From Mycolicibacterium litorale (GTDB taxonomy: Bacteria > Actinomycetota > Actinomycetes > Mycobacteriales > Mycobacteriaceae), in the NCBI GenBank assembly GCA_002007745.1, contig CP019882.1, forward strand, positions 1,364,001 through 1,428,000: a DNA stretch of 64,000 bases, in the 5' to 3' direction. The position numbers and the translations under genes are program-made. Shown here piece after piece: positions 9,801-18,016 of the stretch. The notes beneath the pieces were generated by a model. It was not told where the DNA came from, ran no database searches, and worked only from the letters and a program-made list of their open reading frames with translations. How positions within the stretch are numbered: position 1 is the first letter of the stretch; each line of letters starts with the position of its first letter.

Positions 9801-10272
9801 GGTGAGGCTCGCGCAACAGACCAACAGTGTCTTCCGGCCTGGGGCGAAGATGTACCTCGACGAGAACACCTCCGACGGCGTCGCCGTCAAGGACGCTGTG
9901 GTGTTGATGGCCAAGTACTTCGGATTGACCGCCAACACCACGCATTACGCCGATAGCCCGGCCGCCATGGCCGACCTGCAGGCCAACCTGGCCTACGGCA
10001 ACGCCGCGATGGTCACGGTCTCGGCCTCCCTGATGTGGAACGCGATCCCAGACGCCAACAACCAGGGCAACCCCAACTACACCGACCTCGACCACGAAAT
10101 CGTGGTGATCGCCGTGGATCTGGCGGCCGGCAAGGTTTACGTCAACGACAGCTCGGCGACCAATACCGACGACGAGCCGATCGGAGCGGGTATGGAGGTC
10201 ACGCTGGCCGCCTTCCTGTCCTCCTGGAAGACCAGCAGCTACGAGCTGACGGTGGTCAACAAGCCGGCATGA
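6859..10272 (+). CDS. PGRS-type glycine-rich exported protein with C-terminal C39-like cysteine peptidase domain
   Basis: This 1137-residue protein starts at GTG 6859. Regions in order: a 30-residue polar leader and hydrophobic segment (about 34-56) ending AVASA-D, an extended signal peptide; a Ser/Ala/Pro linker (to about 180); a start of the PGRS kind, IMGNGYSW (about 205); Gly-Gly-Asn/Ala repeats (about 222-765); a VCBS/Ig-like segment (about 810-900) with GQYTYVPNPDL; and a papain-like domain. In the last, Cys957 (SYENCTLNATAA), His1079 (DLDHEIVV) and Asn1096/Asp1097 (VYVNDSS) are spaced as in C39-type peptidases. No N-terminal PE domain is present. It lies between phhB and mutT2, adjacent genes in M. 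tuberculosis, so it is an insertion. Substrate is unknown, and activity is inferred from the residue pattern only. Confidence 0.85.
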   Translation: MSSTIDLNQSEAAVTDVRTLPAKFGGWQAVTGQSRLLLWAGASVTALGIGAAIVAMPAVASADTGSSATASSKSASHPGPARPSGRSAAAPTAGRASGSPSHPKPPRSAATAGRATVTTVSDSDPQAPQPLTSVKSTSVGASRSTSTVGSVRIAAARPESARPAPAASAAASAAPSGPVQFGIDSLISVFFSDGTAEHPNAGLIMGNGYSWTGATCAGSTACNGGNGGIFGNGGNGYNGGNGGAAGWFGNGGNGGGGVATVNAGRGGNGGTGGRISGNGGFGGAGAAIVSAGAVGGAGGSAGIFGNGGGGGAGGTAADSVVPGGVGGNGGRGGTGGLLFGMGGAGGNGGAAIPEDGTGGTGGYGGDTGLLAVWGVGGAGGVGGDAANGGQGGHGGNGGLLSFFANGGEGGEGGFSPAEGYGSYHGGRGGDGGTGGLWLGNGGDGGAGGRGGGNGGNGGDVGVFSLVGAGGNGGNGGVGQAGTPGSNGVIGRTNGLDGDPGGQGGSGGNGGHGSFVLGTGGDGGAGGPGGIGGSGGKGYDRKDDETVSDGDGLPGGNGGNGARGGDGGAAGGAAGVGRYFFVISSHGDAGAAGAGGQGGAGGQGGLGGKTTDWDAVGGAGGKGGQGGTGGDGGDATNVNAAGEGGDGGVGGAGGAGGDGYGFGGAAGAGGVGGSGGTGGASSAAQAGANGGTGGAGGKGGAGGDSKPGEQPAVGGRGGNGGRGGDGGPEGGRGGDYGQGGPGGYAANPGQPGPQAANGPHGTAGAHGSPATGAVSAAAARVADDGPAPSAAASAQPSLQSLWSDLADRLNYIFFNGAPTVTNGASPQDPDTGAIVGQLYGVSHNGYQVTYSIGTAPRYGELTEFDPATGQYTYVPNPDLVTPGVTDRFTIIVDNGAAARLPGLLGRIQDGLHSLAIGLGLAKPDTVEQIFTVKVQGDGKYGDLDNAQWAIVNQSYENCTLNATAAAIRQVTEGFKAPDEDAMVRLAQQTNSVFRPGAKMYLDENTSDGVAVKDAVVLMAKYFGLTANTTHYADSPAAMADLQANLAYGNAAMVTVSASLMWNAIPDANNQGNPNYTDLDHEIVVIAVDLAAGKVYVNDSSATNTDDEPIGAGMEVTLAAFLSSWKTSSYELTVVNKPA
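7523..9160 (+). repeat. PGRS-type glycine-rich coding repeat array
   Basis: The array consists of degenerate GGN-GGC-AAC-GGC-type codon repeats encoding G-G-N-G-G and G-G-A-G-G. They are interrupted every 30-50 residues by LFG-, IFGNGG- or LLFGMGG-like steps, as in PE_PGRS proteins. The strong codon periodicity makes long shadow ORFs (Pro/Ala-rich) on the other strand. Confidence 0.9.
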
Positions 10273-10306
10273 CCCCCGGCGCGCCGGCACGGTATACCGT
10301 CACCCC

Positions 10307-10696
10307 ATGGCCGCCCAGACCGTCGTCGCCGGAGCGCTGATCTGCGGCACGACGGTCCTGGTGGCTCAGCGCCGACGTCCGGCGGAGCTGGCCGGGATGT
10401 GGGAGCTGCCGGGCGGAAAGGTGGCGGCGGGGGAGACCGACGCCGATGCACTGGCCCGGGAGCTGCGCGAAGAACTCGGTGTCGACGTCGCGGTCGGTGA
10501 CCGACTCGGTGTCGAGGTCCCCCTCGGCGAATCGGTGATCCTGCGGGCCTACCTCGTCACGCACACCGGCGGCACACCACACCCACACGACCACCGCGCG
10601 CTGCGGTGGGTGAGCGCCGCCGAACTGGACGAGCTCGAATGGGTTCCCGCCGACCGGGCGTGGCTGCCGGAGCTGGCGAAACGCCTTGAGGCCTGA
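10307..10696 (+). CDS. mutT2: NUDIX (d)NTP pyrophosphohydrolase MutT2
   Basis: This 129-residue protein has a complete NUDIX box GGKVAAGETDADALARELRE plus ELGV at about residues 36-60 (G-x5-E-x7-R-E-x2-E-E-x-G). MutT2 enzymes hydrolyse dCTP, 5-methyl-dCTP and oxidised nucleotides to monophosphates, cleaning the nucleotide pool. It matches Rv1160 in sequence and in its place upstream of typA. Twelve bases separate it from the P450 frame that follows in the same direction. Confidence 0.88.
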   Translation: MAAQTVVAGALICGTTVLVAQRRRPAELAGMWELPGGKVAAGETDADALARELREELGVDVAVGDRLGVEVPLGESVILRAYLVTHTGGTPHPHDHRALRWVSAAELDELEWVPADRAWLPELAKRLEA

Positions 10697-10725
10697 TCCA
10701 CCGCCCTATGATCTGGGGCGTGCCC

Positions 10726-11916
10726 ATGGACGTCATCGCCGACGTCGATCTCACCGACGGCCGGTTCTATGCCGGCGGCGCAGCCCGCGAGGCCTACCGC
10801 TGGATGCGTGCCCACCAGCCGGTATTTCGTGATCGCAACGGCCTCGCCGCCGCCGCGACCCACCGCGCGGTGATCGACGCCGAACGGCAGCCCGAACTGT
10901 TCTCCAACGCGGGCGGCATCCGACCGACCAGCCCGCCGCTGCCACACATGATCGACATGGACGACCCGGCACACCTGCTGCGTCGCAAACTGGTCAATGC
11001 CGGCTTCACCCGCAAGAGGGTCGCCGACAAAGCGAAATCCATTGAGACGCTGTGCGACACGCTGATCAACGCAGTCTGTGAGCGGGGCGAATGCGACTTC
11101 GTCCGTGATCTGGCCGCCCCGCTGCCGATGGCCGTCATCGGCGACATGCTCGGGGTGGCGCCTGAGGACCGTGACACCCTGCTGGCCTGGTCCGACGACC
11201 TGGTGGTCGCGTTGAGTTCGACGGCGTCTGAGCAGACCCTCGCCGCCTCCGTGGCAGCCTTGCTCGCCTACAACGACTTCATGGCGGCCACCATCGCGCG
11301 GCGCCGCCGTGACCCGACCGAGGACCTGGTGAGTGTGCTCATCGCCGCCGAGGTGGAGGGCGAGCGGCTCACCGACGAACAGATCATCTCCGAGACCCTG
11401 CTGATTCTCATCGGCGGCGACGAGACCACCCGCCACACCCTGTCGGGTGGAACCGCCGAACTGACCCGTCAGCCGGACCAGTGGCAGGCGTTGCGCACCG
11501 ATCCGCGGCTGCTGGGCGACGCGGTCGAGGAAATGCTGCGCTGGACCTCACCGGTCAAGAACATGTGCCGGACACTGACCGCCGACACCGACTTCCACGG
11601 CACGCGGTTGCATGCTGGGGAGAAGATGCTGCTGCTGTTCGAATCCGCGAATTTCGACGAGGAGGTCTTCGACGACCCCGACGTCTTTCGTATCGACCGC
11701 GCACCCAACCATCACGTCAGCTTCGGGTTCGGCACGCACTTCTGCCTCGGAAACCAGCTGGCGCGTCTGGAACTGGCCACCATGACCCGGCGGGTGCTGG
11801 CCCGACTGCCGGACCTGCACCTCGTCGACGGGGCGGAGTTTCCGCTGCGCCCCGCCAACTTCGTGAGCGGACTGGAAGCCATGCCCGTCCAATTCACGCC
11901 CACCGCACCGGTTTAG
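10726..11916 (+). CDS. cytochrome P450, CYP142 type (cholesterol/cholestenone side-chain hydroxylase family)
   Basis: This 396-residue P450 has the I-helix oxygen motif GGDETTRHT (about 230-238), the ExxR pair Glu269/Arg272, and the haem loop FGFGTHFCLGNQLARLEL with Cys340. From the first residues (DVDLTDGRFY, AYRWMRAHQPVFRDRNGLAA) to the end (PLRPANFVSGLEAMPV) it closely follows CYP142. In M. tuberculosis that is Rv3518c, which oxidises the C26/C27 side-chain carbon of cholesterol-derived sterols. The frame opens at 10708, but ATG 10726 (MDVIADVDL) gives the CYP142 N-terminus. In M. tuberculosis the gene lies in the distant cholesterol cluster. Here it sits between mutT2 and typA with no redox partner beside it. 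Confidence 0.88.
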   Translation: MDVIADVDLTDGRFYAGGAAREAYRWMRAHQPVFRDRNGLAAAATHRAVIDAERQPELFSNAGGIRPTSPPLPHMIDMDDPAHLLRRKLVNAGFTRKRVADKAKSIETLCDTLINAVCERGECDFVRDLAAPLPMAVIGDMLGVAPEDRDTLLAWSDDLVVALSSTASEQTLAASVAALLAYNDFMAATIARRRRDPTEDLVSVLIAAEVEGERLTDEQIISETLLILIGGDETTRHTLSGGTAELTRQPDQWQALRTDPRLLGDAVEEMLRWTSPVKNMCRTLTADTDFHGTRLHAGEKMLLLFESANFDEEVFDDPDVFRIDRAPNHHVSFGFGTHFCLGNQLARLELATMTRRVLARLPDLHLVDGAEFPLRPANFVSGLEAMPVQFTPTAPV

Positions 11917-11923
11917 GGGTGGA

Positions 11924-12196
11924 TCAGTACCGGAGCCGGTCGCGCAGCACCCGAACATCGGCGAACTGGCGCGGGTGGTGCGCCGCGTGCACGGGATGCA
12001 TCAGCACCGGGTGCCGGCAATGCGGGCACGACTGCGGCTGCTCGCGACCCGACGAGACCGTCAGGTGACGACAACCCGCGCACCGCACGATGTAGGCACC
12101 ACCGATCCAGTTCAGCAGTCCCAGATAGATGGCTGCTGTCGCGGCCGTTCCCAGTAACACGATCAGCGCGATGGTGAGAACTTCATAGACCGTCAT
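11924..12196 (-). CDS. small membrane protein with zinc-ribbon CxxC pairs
   Basis: This 90-residue protein starts at ATG 12196, behind a strong GGAGG site. One membrane helix (about residues 5-30) is followed by a cytosolic or exposed zinc-ribbon with two CxxC pairs (CAGC and CPHC, about residues 38-58). A His-rich stretch and a basic tail end the protein. It resembles small membrane zinc-ribbon proteins of actinobacteria; function is unknown. The ORF is open to 12376, but the ribosome site decides the start. Confidence 0.7.
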   Translation of the reverse strand: MTVYEVLTIALIVLLGTAATAAIYLGLLNWIGGAYIVRCAGCRHLTVSSGREQPQSCPHCRHPVLMHPVHAAHHPRQFADVRVLRDRLRY

Positions 12197-12273
12197 ACCA
12201 ACCTCCAACTTGACGGCGACAACTCCGATGCTAAGCCCGCCGGGTTTGCCTCCGATGTGGATCGGCTGTTGAA

Positions 12274-12900
12274 ATGCCGTGCGTGGGCAGGCTCGCGACG
12301 TTGTCACGGCAGTGCTGGCTATTCGCCGTAGGCTCCTCGTTCTTCGCCGTGGCGACCGCTCCAGGCTTCTCGGCAATGGCCGGCGCGGGGGCCGCCAACG
12401 GACTGTGCTTCGTCGGCTCCTGGTTCTTCACCGCCGCCGCGGCGATGCAGCTGCACCTCAGCGCATCAGCGCCGAAGTTGGAATGGCTATCGGCGGCAAT
12501 ACAATTGGTCGGCACCGTGCTGTTCAACATCAGTACCGGCGCCGCGGTGTGGGCGCACGCGAGCGGTGTTCGCCGGCACTACGTCTGGGCGCCGGACGCG
12601 CTGGGCTCGGCCGCCTTCCTGGTGAGCGCGGCACTGGGGGTGGCCGCCGCCACCATCGCGGTGGGCCTGATCGCGCTGGGTTCGCGCGATTGGCAGGCGG
12701 AGTGGATCAACATGGTCGGTTCGATCGCCTTCGGAGTCTCCGCCGCCGGGGCGTTCGTCGGCCGGTCCGGGGTCACCGAGGATGAGTTGGTAGCCAATCT
12801 CGGCACCTTCCTCGGAGCGCTCTGTTTCCTCGGCGCGGCCCTGCTGGTCCTTCCTCGTTTTCACAAAAGTGCACCTGCGCTGCCAGAATCAGGGCCGTGA
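12274..12900 (+). CDS. YrhK-like polytopic membrane protein
   Basis: This 208-residue protein has about six hydrophobic segments. It has paired segments of the kind seen in YrhK-domain proteins (GLCFVGSWFFTAAAAMQL and GAFVGRSGVTEDELVANLG-type turns). Function is unknown. Its stop overlaps the typA GTG start by four bases, so the two are probably translated together. The exact start is uncertain: ATG 12274 has no clear ribosome site, and in-frame starts follow. Confidence 0.7.
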   Translation: MPCVGRLATLSRQCWLFAVGSSFFAVATAPGFSAMAGAGAANGLCFVGSWFFTAAAAMQLHLSASAPKLEWLSAAIQLVGTVLFNISTGAAVWAHASGVRRHYVWAPDALGSAAFLVSAALGVAAATIAVGLIALGSRDWQAEWINMVGSIAFGVSAAGAFVGRSGVTEDELVANLGTFLGALCFLGAALLVLPRFHKSAPALPESGP

Positions 12901-14795
12901 GTAACCAGGACTTCCGCAATGTCGCCATCGTGGCGCACGTCGACCATGGCAAGACCACGCTGGTGGACGCCATGTTGCGGCAGTCGGGTGCCCTGTCGCA
13001 TCGCGGCGACGATGCGATCGAGCGGCTGATGGACTCCGGTGACCTGGAGAAGGAAAAGGGCATCACGATCCTGGCCAAGAACACCGCGGTGCACCGCCAC
13101 CACCCCGACGGCTCGATGACTGTGATCAACGTCATCGACACCCCCGGGCACGCCGACTTCGGCGGCGAGGTGGAGCGCGGGTTGTCCATGGTGGACGGGG
13201 TGCTGTTGCTGGTCGACGCCTCCGAGGGCCCGTTGCCCCAGACCCGGTTCGTGCTGCGCAAGGCACTGGCCGCGCACCTGCCGGTGATCCTGGTGGTCAA
13301 CAAGACCGACCGTCCGGACGCCCGGATCGCCGAGGTCGTGGAGGAAAGCCACGACCTGCTCCTCGACGTGGCCTCCGATCTGGACGAGGAGGCGCAGGCC
13401 GCCGCGGAGAAGGCGCTCGACCTGCCCACGCTGTACGCGTCGGGTCGGGCCGGGATCGCCAGCACCACCCAACCGCCCAACGGCGAGAACCCGGACGGCG
13501 AGAACCTCGATCCGCTGTTCGATGTGCTGCTCGAGCACATTCCGCCGCCGCAGGGCGATCCCGAAGCACCCCTGCAGGCGTTGGTGACCAACCTCGACGC
13601 CTCGGCCTTTCTGGGCCGGCTGGCACTGATCCGCATCTACAAGGGCCGCATCCGCAAGGGCCAGCAGGTGGCCTGGATGCGCGAGGTCGACGGCCACCCC
13701 GTCATCACCAACGCCAAGATCACCGAACTCTTGGTCACCGAAGGCGTGGAACGCACGCCGACGGACGAGGCGGTGGCCGGCGACATTGTTGCGGTGGCCG
13801 GCATTCCCGACATCATGATCGGTGACACCCTCGCCGATACCGAGCACGCCCACGCGCTGCCCCGGATCACCGTCGATGAGCCGGCCATCTCGGTCACCGT
13901 CGGCACCAACACCTCGCCGCTGGCGGGCAAGGTGTCCGGGCACAAGCTGACTGCCCGGATGGTCAAGAGCCGGCTGGACGCCGAGCTGGTCGGCAACGTG
14001 TCGATCAAGGTCGTCGACATCGATCGCCCGGATGCCTGGGAGGTGCAGGGCCGTGGTGAACTGGCCTTGGCGGTGCTGGTGGAGCAGATGCGCCGGGAGG
14101 GCTTCGAGCTGACCGTCGGCAAGCCGCAGGTGGTGACCCGCACCATCGACGGCAAGCTCCACGAACCGTTCGAGGCGATGACGATCGACTGCCCCGAGGA
14201 GTTCGTCGGCGCCATCACCCAGCTGATGGCCGCCCGCAAGGGCCGCATGGAAGAGATGACCAACCACGCCGCCGGGTGGGTGCGGATGGACTTCATCGTG
14301 CCCAGCCGTGGTCTGATCGGGTTCCGCACCGACTTCCTGACGTTGACCCGCGGGACCGGCATCGCCAACGCCGTGTTCGACGGCTACCGGCCGTGGGCGG
14401 GGGAGATCCGGGCCCGGCACACCGGCTCGCTGGTGTCCGATCGCAGCGGCACGGTGACCCCGTTCGCGATGATCCAGCTGGCCGATCGCGGCCAGTTCTT
14501 CGTCGAGCCCGGCGACGACACCTACGAAGGCCAGGTGGTGGGCATCAATCCACGAGCCGAAGACCTCGACATCAACGTCACCCGGGAGAAGAAGCTGACC
14601 AACATGCGGTCGTCGACCGCCGACGTCATGGAGACCCTGGCCCGTCCGCTCGAACTCGGGCTGGAGCAGGCGATGGAATTCTGCGCCGAGGACGAGTGCG
14701 TCGAGGTGACCCCGGAGATCGTCCGGGTGCGCAAGGTCGAACTGGACGCCACCAGCCGGGCCCGCGCGAAGGCCAGGGCCAAGGCGCGGGGATAG
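12897..14795 (+). CDS. typA: ribosome-associated GTPase TypA/BipA
   Basis: This 632-residue translational GTPase starts at GTG 12897. It has the G1 motif AHVDHGKTT (13-21), G3 [10 protein letters not shown] (from Asp81) and G4 NKTD (from Asn135). EF-G-like domains II, III and V follow, and then a BipA-specific C-terminal domain with Lys/Arg/Ala at the end. TypA binds 70S ribosomes and helps ribosome assembly and stress responses. It corresponds to Rv1165, with lpqW following as in other mycobacteria. The C-terminal [11 protein letters not shown] tail is typical of actinobacterial copies. Confidence 0.95.
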   Translation: MSNQDFRNVAIVAHVDHGKTTLVDAMLRQSGALSHRGDDAIERLMDSGDLEKEKGITILAKNTAVHRHHPDGSMTVINVIDTPGHADFGGEVERGLSMVDGVLLLVDASEGPLPQTRFVLRKALAAHLPVILVVNKTDRPDARIAEVVEESHDLLLDVASDLDEEAQAAAEKALDLPTLYASGRAGIASTTQPPNGENPDGENLDPLFDVLLEHIPPPQGDPEAPLQALVTNLDASAFLGRLALIRIYKGRIRKGQQVAWMREVDGHPVITNAKITELLVTEGVERTPTDEAVAGDIVAVAGIPDIMIGDTLADTEHAHALPRITVDEPAISVTVGTNTSPLAGKVSGHKLTARMVKSRLDAELVGNVSIKVVDIDRPDAWEVQGRGELALAVLVEQMRREGFELTVGKPQVVTRTIDGKLHEPFEAMTIDCPEEFVGAITQLMAARKGRMEEMTNHAAGWVRMDFIVPSRGLIGFRTDFLTLTRGTGIANAVFDGYRPWAGEIRARHTGSLVSDRSGTVTPFAMIQLADRGQFFVEPGDDTYEGQVVGINPRAEDLDINVTREKKLTNMRSSTADVMETLARPLELGLEQAMEFCAEDECVEVTPEIVRVRKVELDATSRARAKARAKARG

Positions 14796-14862
14796 CGGAC
14801 TGTCCGCGAATGGAGACTTCAGCTCCGGCAGTCCACGGCGACCTATCGTTACGCTGAGGGGC

Positions 14863-16775
14863 GTGCCGACCCGCCAACGCAGCCTGCAAGTACTGGCTGT
14901 GTTGGTGTCCATGCTGGTCACGGCGTCGTGCACGGTCAGCCCGCCGCCCGCGCCGCAGAGCACCGAGACATCGAACTCACCGGCCCCGCTGCCACCGAAG
15001 GCCACTCAGATCATCATGGGTATCGACTCCATCGGCGCCGGCTTCAACCCACATCTGCTGTCGGATCAGTCCCCGGTCAATGCAGCCATCAGCGCGTTGG
15101 TGCTCCCCAGCGCGTTCCGTCCGGTGCCCGACCCGGCCACACCCACCGGCTCGCGCTGGGAGATGGACCCGACGCTGTTGGTGTCGGCGGAGGTGACCAA
15201 CCCCAACCCGTTCACCGTCACCTACAAGATCCGGCCCGAGGCGTCCTGGACCGACAATGCCCCCATCGCCGCCGACGATTTCTGGTACCTGTGGCGTCAG
15301 ATGGTCAGTCAGCCCGGAGTCGTCGACCCGGCCGGCTACGACCTCATCACCGGCGTGCAGTCCATCGAGGGCGGCAAGACTGCGGTTGTCACGTTCTCCC
15401 AGCCGTACCCGGCCTGGCGGGAACTCTTCAGCGATCTGCTGCCCGCCCACATCGTCAAAGACGTGCCAGGCGGCTTCCCGGCCGGCCTGGCTCGTGCGCT
15501 GCCGGTCACCGGTGGCCAATTCCGGGTGGACAACATCGACCCCCAGCGTGACGAGATCCTGCTCGCCCGCAACGACCGGTTCTGGGGGCCGCCCGCCCAC
15601 CCCGATCAGATCCTGTTCCGCCGGGCCGGGGCGCCGGCCGCGCTGGCCGACTCGATCCGCAACGGCGACACCCAGGTAGCCCAGGTGCACGGCGGCGCTG
15701 CCGCTTTCGCACAGCTCTCAGCGATCCCGGATGTGCGCACCGCGCGGATCGTCACCCCCAGAGTGATGCAACTGACGTTGCGTGCCCAGGAGGACAAGCT
15801 GGCGGACCCGGCGGTGCGCAAGGCGATCCTGGGGCTGGTCGACGTCGATCTGCTGGCCGCCGTCGGGGCCGGCAGCGACAACACCGTGACGCTGGCCCAG
15901 GCGCAGGTTCGCGCGCCGAGCGATCCCGGCTACGTGCCTACCGCGCCGCCGGCGCTGGGTAAGGAGCGATCGTTGGAATTGCTCGAGCAGGCCGGTTTTC
16001 AGGTCGACCGGACACCCACCGAGTCGCCGGTTCAGCCACCGCCCTCGGCGGGTTCGCGCACCACCCCACAGCAGCCGGGGCCACCGGAGATCACCCGCGG
16101 GCGGATCAGCAAGGACGGCGAGACGCTGTCTTTGGTGATCGGGGTGGCGGCCAATGATCCCACCTCGGTGGCGGTGGCCAACACCGCCGCCGACCAGCTG
16201 CGCGGTGTGGGCATCGCGGCGACGGTGCTGGCTCTGGACCCGCCGGTGCTCTACGGCGACGCGTTGGCGAACAACCGCGTCGACGCGATCGTGGGCTGGC
16301 ATGCCGCGGGGGCGATCTGGCCACGCTGCTCGCATCTCGCTACGGCTGCCCGGCGCTGGAGGCGACCGCGGTCTCGACCGCGCCGACCAGCCCGACCACC
16401 ACCACATCGCAGCCGTCGGTGTCGGCGGGGCCGTCGACAACCACCACCCCCGGTCGGACCACTACGACGTCGACTCCTGCGCCGCTACCCGCACCGGAGA
16501 GCGGAGAACTGGTCCAGGCGCCGTCGAACTTGACCGGGATCTGCGATCGCAGCATTCAGCCGAATATCGATGCGGCCCTGGATGGTTCGGCCGAGATCGA
16601 CGACGTGATCAATCTGGTGGAACCGCGGCTGTGGAACTTGGCGACGGTATTGCCGATCTTGCAGGACACCACCATCGTCGCTGTCGGACCCAGTGTGCAG
16701 AACGTCAGCCTGAGCGGGGCAGTGCCGGTCGGCATCGTCGGTGACGCCGGCCGGTGGGCGAAGGCCGCCCAGTAG
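14863..16775 (+). pseudogene. lpqW: lipoprotein LpqW, interrupted by a one-base deletion
   Basis: Starting at GTG 14863, the product has a lipoprotein signal (lipobox LVTASC, Cys23) and an SBP_bac_5 solute-binding fold. The first frame makes sense up to [10 protein letters not shown] (16310), then turns into Arg/Pro-rich nonsense. Moving one base at the GGGGG run 16308-16312 restores [15 protein letters not shown], a Thr/Pro linker, and the true C-terminus ending at 16775. The repaired product is 637 residues; the family (Rv1166) is about 635. LpqW steers PIM4 intermediates towards lipomannan/LAM. Because both parts are complete and well conserved, a sequencing or assembly indel is more likely than gene loss. 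Confidence 0.88.
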
Positions 16776-16777
16776 TT

Positions 16778-17764
16778 CTAGTCTGCTGATCTCGCCTTGT
16801 GCTGGCGCTTCGAACCCCGGACCCCACTGTGCTTGGGTGCGGCACCGGACGACGGACCGGCGGTGTCCCGCGCGCCGATCGACGCCGCGAGCGTGCTCGT
16901 TGCCGGGGCAGCCTTGGCCGAGCGGAGCGCCTTGGTGGCGGCGGTGGGCGCCGGGACGGTCGGAATCGGTGCGGTGGCGACCCCCGGGCCCGCGGTGAGG
17001 TCGGCGTAGACCCTCGCGCGACCGGTACCGACCTTGAAGGTCAGGTCGTTGAGGGCCGCGTCGACCGACTGCTCGACCGGGGCGCGACCCGCGGTGAACG
17101 CGGTGCCGACGTCGCCGGTTGTCGCGAGCGTGCCGGCGAAGACCGTCGCACCGGCGACCACGCCACTGACCACTGTCAACGGGCCGGTGACCAGCGCCTG
17201 CGCAGCGACATCGAAGCCGGCCACCAGGGCGTCGCGCGACGCTGTGAGGATCCGGTCGACGGTGGCTTGCAGGGCGAATCCGCCCTGCGGGACGCGCGAC
17301 TCGAGGAGCAGGGCCAGCGTGTTGGTGATGGGTACCTGGATGTCGAGGAGCGCGAGGCCGATGGCCCGCCCGACGTCCTGGCCCGCCTGCAGGGCCTTGA
17401 CGAAGGCGAACGGGCTGGTGACGAGTCCATTGCCGAGGCCGATCAGCCCCCAGCCGCTGAACGGTGCGTATCTGGGGTCCGGGGACGGGGTGTTCGGGCC
17501 GAGGCAGACTGTGCACTGTTCGGTGCTGCCGATCATGATGGGCGCGGCCGCGACGAGGTTGCCGATCGTGTTGATCCCGATCTGATACGCGATGGCGCCG
17601 AACGCGGGGATGGTCAGATCGGTGAGGTGCACGTCGGGCAGCGTGACCGTGCGGGCCGGTTCGTCGTGCGCCGGCAGCAGGGCGCTCAGCGCGATCGCCG
17701 CGCTCCCGGCGAGTGCGATGCTGGTCCGGGGTAGCGGCCGGGCGATCGACATAGCGCTGGACAT
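16778..17764 (-). CDS. exported alanine-rich protein with basic C-terminal tail
   Basis: This 328-residue protein has a signal peptide (hydrophobic run at about residues 15-32). A ~200-residue region rich in Ala, Val, Gly and Thr follows, with one CTVC pair at about 85-88. A disordered Ala/Pro tail ends in Lys/Arg/His residues. The architecture is shared with the next gene (18017-19132) and with 27269-28285. Function is unknown. It ends two bases from the convergent lpqW stop. Upstream lies an 18-bp motif shared with its neighbour's promoter. Confidence 0.75.
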   Translation of the reverse strand: MSSAMSIARPLPRTSIALAGSAAIALSALLPAHDEPARTVTLPDVHLTDLTIPAFGAIAYQIGINTIGNLVAAAPIMIGSTEQCTVCLGPNTPSPDPRYAPFSGWGLIGLGNGLVTSPFAFVKALQAGQDVGRAIGLALLDIQVPITNTLALLLESRVPQGGFALQATVDRILTASRDALVAGFDVAAQALVTGPLTVVSGVVAGATVFAGTLATTGDVGTAFTAGRAPVEQSVDAALNDLTFKVGTGRARVYADLTAGPGVATAPIPTVPAPTAATKALRSAKAAPATSTLAASIGARDTAGPSSGAAPKHSGVRGSKRQHKARSAD

Positions 17765-17801
17765 GCGGCTCCTTCGCCGTAATGGACCGACGTGCGAAAG
17801 T

Positions 17802-17819
17802 TACCTGAGAGCAAGCTGA
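17802..17819 (-). promoter_or_regulatory. shared upstream motif with TCAG direct repeats, copy 1
   Basis: On the minus strand this reads TCAGCTTGCTCTCAGGTA, 38 bases upstream of the start at 17764. TCAG recurs with an 11-base period, about one helical turn, as in boxes of OmpR/PhoB-type response regulators. It matches copy 2 (19179-19196) at 16 of 18 positions. Confidence 0.45.
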
Positions 17820-17859
17820 GGAAGGGCGGGCTTGCGCCAGAACGCGGCGGAAGCTTGAT

Positions 17860-17937
17860 TGCGCAAGCAAAGCGCCCGGGTCGGCGGCCAGTGCTAAGGG
17901 CAGCCGAAGCCCCTCTGGCTGCGGTTTTGCTTGCGCA
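17860..17937. repeat. 12-bp inverted repeat between two exported-protein genes
   Basis: TGCGCAAGCAAA at 17860-17871 pairs perfectly with TTTGCTTGCGCA at 17926-17937. The 54-base loop holds a smaller stem (GCAGCC with GGCTGC). It lies between the end of the gene at 18017 and the start of the gene at 17764, so it could terminate the first or regulate the second. Confidence 0.45.
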
Positions 17938-18016
17938 CCCGGCGCCTTGCGCGGGACGAACCCTCCGACGTCTCCGTCAATTTCACACGTGATCGGTGCG
18001 GCGCGCCGACCTGAGG

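Noticed and set aside
9220..10290. 356-residue frame opposite the peptidase-like domain
   Set aside because: Antisense to a conserved region; composition typical of shadows.
12861..15005. 714-residue open frame opposite typA
   Set aside because: It is antisense to typA and its codon positions mirror typA's GC bias; no ribosome site or recognised domain.
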